This document shows positions 6,132 through 10,413 of a stretch of 10,413 nt of DNA, in pieces. The DNA is taken from NCBI GenBank assembly GCA_035353175.1, contig DAOPZC010000107.1, forward strand, positions 1 to 10,413, in the 5' to 3' direction. The notes beneath the pieces were generated by a model. The model saw only the letters and a list, made by a program, of their open reading frames with translations, had not been told where the DNA came from and made no database searches. How positions within the stretch are numbered: the stretch's first letter is position 1; each line of letters starts with the position of its first letter. The DNA is from DAOPZC01 sp035353175. Its GTDB lineage: Bacteria > Verrucomicrobiota > Kiritimatiellia > RFP12 > UBA1067. Position numbers and translations under genes: made by a program.

Positions 6132-9100
6132 CGGTCACGGTACGGTCACGCGCCTCTTCGCCGTCTTTCTGGCGGCCTTCATTTGTCAGGTTCAACAAAC
6201 CGCGGCGGCGGACTTGGGCAAGATCATGCCCATGGGCGATTCGATCACGCTCGGAGTCCCGGTCGCGGGCGGCTATCGCGACCCGTTGTACACCCTGTTG
6301 ACGAACCGGGCAGACACGTTCACCTTTGTCGGTTCGCTGACCGGTTACGCGACCGACGCATTGACGGCGGCGGGGCAGACGCACCACGAGGGGCACAGCG
6401 GCTTCGTCATCACCAACGGCACCGGCCGGACCGGACTGGACGAGAATCTGGCGAGCTGGATCGGCTCCGGCAAAGAAAGTCCGGACAAGATTATCCTGAT
6501 GATCGGCAGCAACGACATCAATCTCGGTTATGACATGGCCAATGCGCCCGCCCGGCTGAGTGACCTCATCACCCACATCTACGGATACCGGCCCAATGTG
6601 AGGCTCTACGTGGCCTCGATCATTCCCATGGTCGGCCATGAATCCGACGTGCAGGCCTTCAACGCGGCCATTCCGGGCATCGTGTCCAGCCACCGGGCCC
6701 TCGGACGTGACGTGGTTTACGTCGCGATGCACGATGCCGTGAACATCGGCACGGACCTGTCCGACGGCTTGCATCCGAACGCGCTCGGCTACCTGCACAT
6801 GGCGCAGGCGTGGGACGCGGCACTCCACGCGACCACGAACCTGACGGTTGCGGTCGCCAGCCCAGCCAACAATCAGACGTTCACGCTCGGAACCTCCATT
6901 TCCGCCACCGTCACGGTGGCGAACGCGGCGGGCGCCTACACGGCCCATGTCTACACGAACAGCGGCGCGGGCGCATTCGCCGAAGCGGGCGCGGGCGGCG
7001 CCTCCTCGCCGTACGCGATAAACCTCGGCGCGCTGCCGGCCGGCACGTATCACCTCTACGCCACGGTTGCCGACACGAACGCGGCCGCGACCTCCGCAAC
7101 CAATACGTTCACGGTAGCTGCCGTCGTCGGCAACATCCATGCGGTCGACGTCACGAGTGCCGGTGCCGGCGCCGGTTTAGGTACACGTTTCAGCGTGGGC
7201 TGGGATTTCACGGTCACCCGGCCGATCAAAGTCACTTCGCTGGGGCAATTCGATCCGGATTCAAACCCGAAAAGCAACACGGTGGCCCTCTATCAGCGCG
7301 GCGGGGCGAAACTCGTCGAATCGGTTCTTTCCGCCGCCATTCCCTCCGAGCTGAGCGGCAGTTTTCCCGCACGTTATGTTGCGGTGGGCGGCCCGCTGCT
7401 GACCAACGGCAACTACGTGGTCTTCAGCACGCAGAACGGCGACAATTTTATCGCTCCCGACGGGACTCCGGTCACCGTCTTCGGTTCCGCCATCACGTGG
7501 AACAAGGGCGTCGCGCTGGGTGACGGGTCGGCGGCCGGCCCGGTGCCGGCCACGGCGCCGGAAACGTGGCCGATCGAGAATGCGGCGGCGACACGCTACT
7601 TCGGGCCGACCTTCAAGTACGACGTGGTCGTGCCCGTCCCGGTTCCGGCGCTGACCTGCCCGACGAACAATCAGGGGTTCACGGTCGGCGTTCCCATCAC
7701 CGCCACCGCCACGGTGGCCGGCGCTTCGGGCGCCTACACCGTCCACGTCTACACGAACAGCGGCGCGGGCGCGTTCGCCGAGGCGGGAACCGGAGGCTCC
7801 TCCTCGCCGTATACCGTGAACTTCAACGCGCTGCCCGCCGGCACGTATCACATCTATGTCTCCGCCACCGACACGAACGGCACGGGGACCACCGCGACCA
7901 ATACTTTCACGGTCTCCGTGAAGGCAGGGCAGCAGCCCCTGGCGCTCACCGGCTGGAATCAGGACATCATCATCGGGGCGGCCGAGGCGGCACCGGGATA
8001 CAGCGCGAGCATGGCGGGGTGGGCCTACTACGAGAAAGGCCTGTCTGGGGGAACCCAGGGCCTGGCCGCCGACACGCCAGGAACCAACCGCACCTTCGCC
8101 AGCGCCTATCATCCCGGCGTCAGGTTCCAGTTCGACCCGTACGCCGGCAGCAACGCCGTCTACCTCAGCGGGCCGGGCAGTGTCACCCTGACCCTCGTCA
8201 ACCCGGCCAAGTTCCAGTCGCTCCAGTTCTTGGAAACGACGCGCTCCATGACGTGGTACGCCCGCCTGAATTTCGCGGACGGCTCGAGCACCACGACGGG
8301 CACGTGGAGCGATCCGGACTGGACCGCGAACCCCGGGCCGGCCGACCGGTGCCTGTCCTCCTACGGCCTGAAGAGCACCACGGGCAGTTTTTATTCCGGC
8401 TATCTCTGGATGGCGGAGCGCGGCTTCACGCTGCCGGTGGCCGACCAGGCCAAGACGCTCACATCCATCACCATCACCACCACCGGGACGGGCGATAAAC
8501 AGCTGGCGCTTTTCGCGGTGAGCGGCTACGCGCTCGACAGCCTGGCTGGCACCCAACACGCGGTGGAGCTGACGAGCGCCGGCGACGGTCCCGGTTTTGG
8601 CGACACGTTCAGCGTCGGCTGGGACTTCACGGTCACGCAGCCGATCAAGATCTGCGCGCTGGGACAGTTCGACCCGAACGGAACCCCGGTGTCCAACACG
8701 GTGGCCATCTATCGGCGGGGCGGGGCCAAGCTCGTCGATGCGGCCGTCACCGCCGGCAGCCCGGCGGAGCTCTGCGGCGTCTATTCCTCGCGCTTCGCTG
8801 CGGTCGGCGAGGTGGTTCTGACCAACGGCAACTACGTGATCGTCAGCACGCAGAACGGCGACAACTTCATCGCGCCCGGCGGGATCCCCGGCACAGCCTT
8901 CGGGCCCGGCGTGATCTGGAACAAGGGCGTCGCGATGGCCAGCGGCTCGGCGGCCGGCCCCCTGCCGGACGCCGCGCCGGCCAACTGGCCGGGCGAGACA
9001 ACCAACGCGTGGCGCTACTTCGGCCCGACTTTCAAGTACGAGCTGGTCGTGCCGCCGCCGGAGCTGACGCTGGTCAGCCCGACGAACAGCCAAGTGCTCG

Positions 9101-10413
9101 CGGCCGGGGATTTGCTTTCCGCCTCCGTCACGGTGGCCAGGGCCGTCGGCGCCTATACCGTGCACGTCTATACGAACAGCGGTTCGGACGCCTTTGCGGA
9201 GGTCGGCTCCGGCAGCTCGGCTTCTCCTTATTTTCCGGCCTTCGGCTGTTTGTCCGCCGGCGGCACGTATCACGTGTATGCCACGGTCACCGACACGTTC
9301 TCAACCACGAACACGATGACCAACACGTTCACGGTCGCCGTCAAGATCGGACAGCAGTTCGTGGGGTTGACCGGATGGAACCAGGATCTGATCATCGGCG
9401 CGTCTGAAGCGGCGCCGGGCTACAGTGTCGCCATGGGCGGCTGGAACTTCTACGAACGGGGCCTGCCCAGCGGGGCCTTCGGCCTGCCCGCCGATGCCGT
9501 CGGTACCAACCGCGTGCTCGTCAGCTCGGCCGATTCCAGGGTCAGATTCCGGTTCGCGCCCTACGTCGGCAAGAACGCCCTGTTCTTGCAGGGCGCAAGC
9601 AACGCCCCGCTGACGCTCATCAATCCGTCCAAGTTCTATTCACTCCAAATCCTCGCAGTGGCGCGGACGGCAACCCCGCCCGTGCGCTGGTATGCCACGC
9701 TGAACTTCGCGGACGGCACGAGCACGATGACGGACTCGTGGGGCGATCCGGACTGGATCCAGACCGGGCCGGCCGACACCTGCCTGACCTCCTACGGGCT
9801 GAAGTCGACCGCCGGCAGTTTCTTTTCGGGCTATCTCTGGATGGCGTCGCGCAACGTTTCGCTTCCGGTGGCCGATCGGGGAAAGACGCTCAACTCCATC
9901 AAGGTCACCACGACCGAAACGGGCGACCGGCATCTGGCGGTTTTCGCCGTGAGCGGCTATGCGTTCGGCGCGAAGACCAACGATTTTCATGCGGTCGACG
10001 TGACGAGCGGCGGCAGCGGCCCGGCAGGGGGTGGCACGTACAGCATTGGCTGGGACTTCACGGTCTCCGAGACGATCACGGTCACCTCGCTCGGCCAGTT
10101 CGACCCCGATGCGAACCCCAAGGCCAACGCGGTGGCCATCTATCAGCGGGCCGGGGCGAAGCTGGTCGAGGCCGCCGTTTCCATCGACAGCCCTGCCGAG
10201 CCGAGCGGAAACTATAGCGCGCGCTACGCCAAAATCGACAGGCTGGTGCTGGCACCGGGAAACTACGTGGTTTTCAGCACGCAGAACGGCGACAACTTCC
10301 TCGCGGGCAGCGGGACCGTCGACTCCAGCTTCGGCCCCGCGATCAAGTGGAACAAGGCCGTCGCGATGGCCAGCGGCTCGTCGGCCGGCCCCCTGCCGGA
10401 GAGCGCGCCGACG
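6106..10413 (+). CDS. Secreted modular SGNH esterase (CE3 / XynB-like acetylxylan esterase type) with tandem Ig-like and DUF4082-like repeats; 3' end beyond window
   Basis: One frame stays open from ATG 6106 to the last base (1436 codons, no stop), so the gene is incomplete. ATG 6106 is preferred because it opens a signal peptide (MKKIAEAFNGHGTVTRLFAV..., cleavage near TAAA/D36), with a weak GAG-A-rich ribosome binding site 12 nt upstream. An in-frame ATG at 6070 is possible. Residues 38-240 form an SGNH hydrolase: block I MPMGDSIT (S46), HHEGHSGF (G99), MIGSNDIN (N136) and DLSDGLHPN (D220, H223). HEGHSG and DGLHPNxxGYxxMA match CE3 acetylxylan esterases, so the likely reaction is removal of acetyl groups from polysaccharide outside the cell. 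After it come beta-sandwich modules: A1 (246-339), B1 (345-509), A2 (516-605), C1 (611-810), B2 (818-982), A3 (986-1079), C2 (1085-1287) and B3 (1295 onward). A resembles bacterial Ig-like (Big_7 type) domains, B resembles DUF4082, and C is unnamed. The modules probably bind glycan or extend the enzyme from the surface. Any anchoring signal lies past the window. Confidence 0.88.
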   Translation, partial: MKKIAEAFNGHGTVTRLFAVFLAAFICQVQQTAAADLGKIMPMGDSITLGVPVAGGYRDPLYTLLTNRADTFTFVGSLTGYATDALTAAGQTHHEGHSGFVITNGTGRTGLDENLASWIGSGKESPDKIILMIGSNDINLGYDMANAPARLSDLITHIYGYRPNVRLYVASIIPMVGHESDVQAFNAAIPGIVSSHRALGRDVVYVAMHDAVNIGTDLSDGLHPNALGYLHMAQAWDAALHATTNLTVAVASPANNQTFTLGTSISATVTVANAAGAYTAHVYTNSGAGAFAEAGAGGASSPYAINLGALPAGTYHLYATVADTNAAATSATNTFTVAAVVGNIHAVDVTSAGAGAGLGTRFSVGWDFTVTRPIKVTSLGQFDPDSNPKSNTVALYQRGGAKLVESVLSAAIPSELSGSFPARYVAVGGPLLTNGNYVVFSTQNGDNFIAPDGTPVTVFGSAITWNKGVALGDGSAAGPVPATAPETWPIENAAATRYFGPTFKYDVVVPVPVPALTCPTNNQGFTVGVPITATATVAGASGAYTVHVYTNSGAGAFAEAGTGGSSSPYTVNFNALPAGTYHIYVSATDTNGTGTTATNTFTVSVKAGQQPLALTGWNQDIIIGAAEAAPGYSASMAGWAYYEKGLSGGTQGLAADTPGTNRTFASAYHPGVRFQFDPYAGSNAVYLSGPGSVTLTLVNPAKFQSLQFLETTRSMTWYARLNFADGSSTTTGTWSDPDWTANPGPADRCLSSYGLKSTTGSFYSGYLWMAERGFTLPVADQAKTLTSITITTTGTGDKQLALFAVSGYALDSLAGTQHAVELTSAGDGPGFGDTFSVGWDFTVTQPIKICALGQFDPNGTPVSNTVAIYRRGGAKLVDAAVTAGSPAELCGVYSSRFAAVGEVVLTNGNYVIVSTQNGDNFIAPGGIPGTAFGPGVIWNKGVAMASGSAAGPLPDAAPANWPGETTNAWRYFGPTFKYELVVPPPELTLVSPTNSQVLAAGDLLSASVTVARAVGAYTVHVYTNSGSDAFAEVGSGSSASPYFPAFGCLSAGGTYHVYATVTDTFSTTNTMTNTFTVAVKIGQQFVGLTGWNQDLIIGASEAAPGYSVAMGGWNFYERGLPSGAFGLPADAVGTNRVLVSSADSRVRFRFAPYVGKNALFLQGASNAPLTLINPSKFYSLQILAVARTATPPVRWYATLNFADGTSTMTDSWGDPDWIQTGPADTCLTSYGLKSTAGSFFSGYLWMASRNVSLPVADRGKTLNSIKVTTTETGDRHLAVFAVSGYAFGAKTNDFHAVDVTSGGSGPAGGGTYSIGWDFTVSETITVTSLGQFDPDANPKANAVAIYQRAGAKLVEAAVSIDSPAEPSGNYSARYAKIDRLVLAPGNYVVFSTQNGDNFLAGSGTVDSSFGPAIKWNKAVAMASGSSAGPLPESAPT
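6841..7632 (+). repeat. Repeat unit 1 of the esterase: modules A1-B1 (no C)
   Basis: A1 (6841-7122) reads LTVAVASPANNQTFTLG and later GAYTAHVYTNSGAGAFAEAG, SSPY, LPAGTYHLYATVADTN and TNTFTV, the pattern of a bacterial Ig-like domain of about 90 residues. B1 (7138-7632) begins HAVDVTSAG, then FSVGWDFTV, SLGQFDPD, YVVFSTQNGDNFIAP and WNKGVA, and ends YFGPTFKYDVV (165 residues). Unlike units 2 and 3, no C module stands between A and B. Confidence 0.85.
7651..9051 (+). repeat. Repeat unit 2 of the esterase: modules A2-C1-B2
   Basis: A2 (7651-7920) matches A1 closely, with GAYTVHVYTNSGAGAFAEAG and LPAGTYHIY. C1 (7936-8535) runs from LALTGWNQDIIIGAAEAAPG through FDPYAGSNAVYLSG, LNFADGSS, SDPDW, SSYGLKSTTGSFYSGYLWM and KTLTSI to LALFAVSGYAL. 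B2 (8557-9051) has the same 165-residue length as B1 and the landmarks FSVGWDFTV, NYVIVSTQNGDNFIAP and YFGPTFKYELVV. Confidence 0.85.
9064..10413 (+). repeat. Repeat unit 3 of the esterase: modules A3-C2-B3, cut by the window end
   Basis: A3 (9064-9342) is more diverged (YTVHVYTNSGSDAFAEVGSG, GGTYHVYATVTDT). C2 (9358-9966) keeps LTGWNQDLIIGASEAAPG, FAPYVGKNAL, LNFADGTS, GDPDW, TSYGLKSTAGSFFSGYLWM and LAVFAVSGYAF. B3 starts at 9988 (HAVDVTSGG) and reaches the window end before its expected GPTFKY terminus. The unit period is about 1.41-1.43 kb, measured A2 to A3 and B2 to B3. Confidence 0.85.

Noticed and set aside
8466..8483. Bases CATCACCATCACCACCAC that would encode six histidines, like a vector tag
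   Set aside because: They are out of frame with the gene. In the true frame they encode part of a Thr/Ile-rich strand (TSITITTT) aligned with C2, so they are natural sequence and not a cloning artefact.
7261..9273. 670-codon leftward frame opposite the esterase repeats
   Set aside because: It is Arg/Gly/Val-rich and repeats in step with the modules on the other strand, as expected for the complement of a repetitive coding region.

Overview
The window is GC-rich bacterial DNA, with third codon positions dominated by G and C. It carries a short carbohydrate-degradation locus. Every large gene begins with a secretion signal and encodes an extracytoplasmic enzyme. A TIM-barrel hydrolase with an amidotransferase-like N-terminal domain, a PA14-containing GH3 enzyme, a small conserved membrane protein and a very large SGNH esterase with tandem beta-sandwich modules together recall the PVC superphylum (Kiritimatiellota, Lentisphaerota, Verrucomicrobiota). 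That placement is inference from gene style, not a marker-gene assignment. No SusC/SusD pair, transporter, regulator, RNA gene, CRISPR array or transposase is visible.

Layout. Positions 1-155 are non-coding and hold a perfect inverted repeat at 11-55, downstream of the leftward genes. A leftward cluster of three genes (read 5605 to 156) follows: a secreted GH3 beta-glycosidase (5605-2966), a 138-residue four-helix membrane protein (2913-2497), and a secreted putative glycoside hydrolase (2441-156). Gaps of 52 and 55 bp without a convincing internal terminator suggest an operon. A divergent intergenic region of about 500 bp (5606-6105) carries the strong GH3 ribosome binding site, an imperfect hairpin built from GATTACG motifs, a good sigma-70-like promoter facing right, and a questionable small leftward reading frame.

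The right 40% (6106-10413) is one uninterrupted rightward reading frame of 1436 codons that runs off the window end. It starts with a signal peptide and an SGNH hydrolase domain of the CE3 / XynB-like acetylxylan esterase type, with a complete Ser/Gly/Asn/His set. It continues as a tandem array of three module types: A (bacterial Ig-like), B (DUF4082-like, ending in GPTFKY) and C (a roughly 200-residue module with a conserved PDW). The order is A-B, A-C-B, A-C-B, with the last B cut by the window edge.

Together the genes fit extracellular breakdown of a plant- or algal-type glycan: deacetylation by the large modular esterase, removal of terminal sugars by GH3, and a further hydrolase of unknown specificity. 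The most unusual object is the esterase-headed repeat protein.
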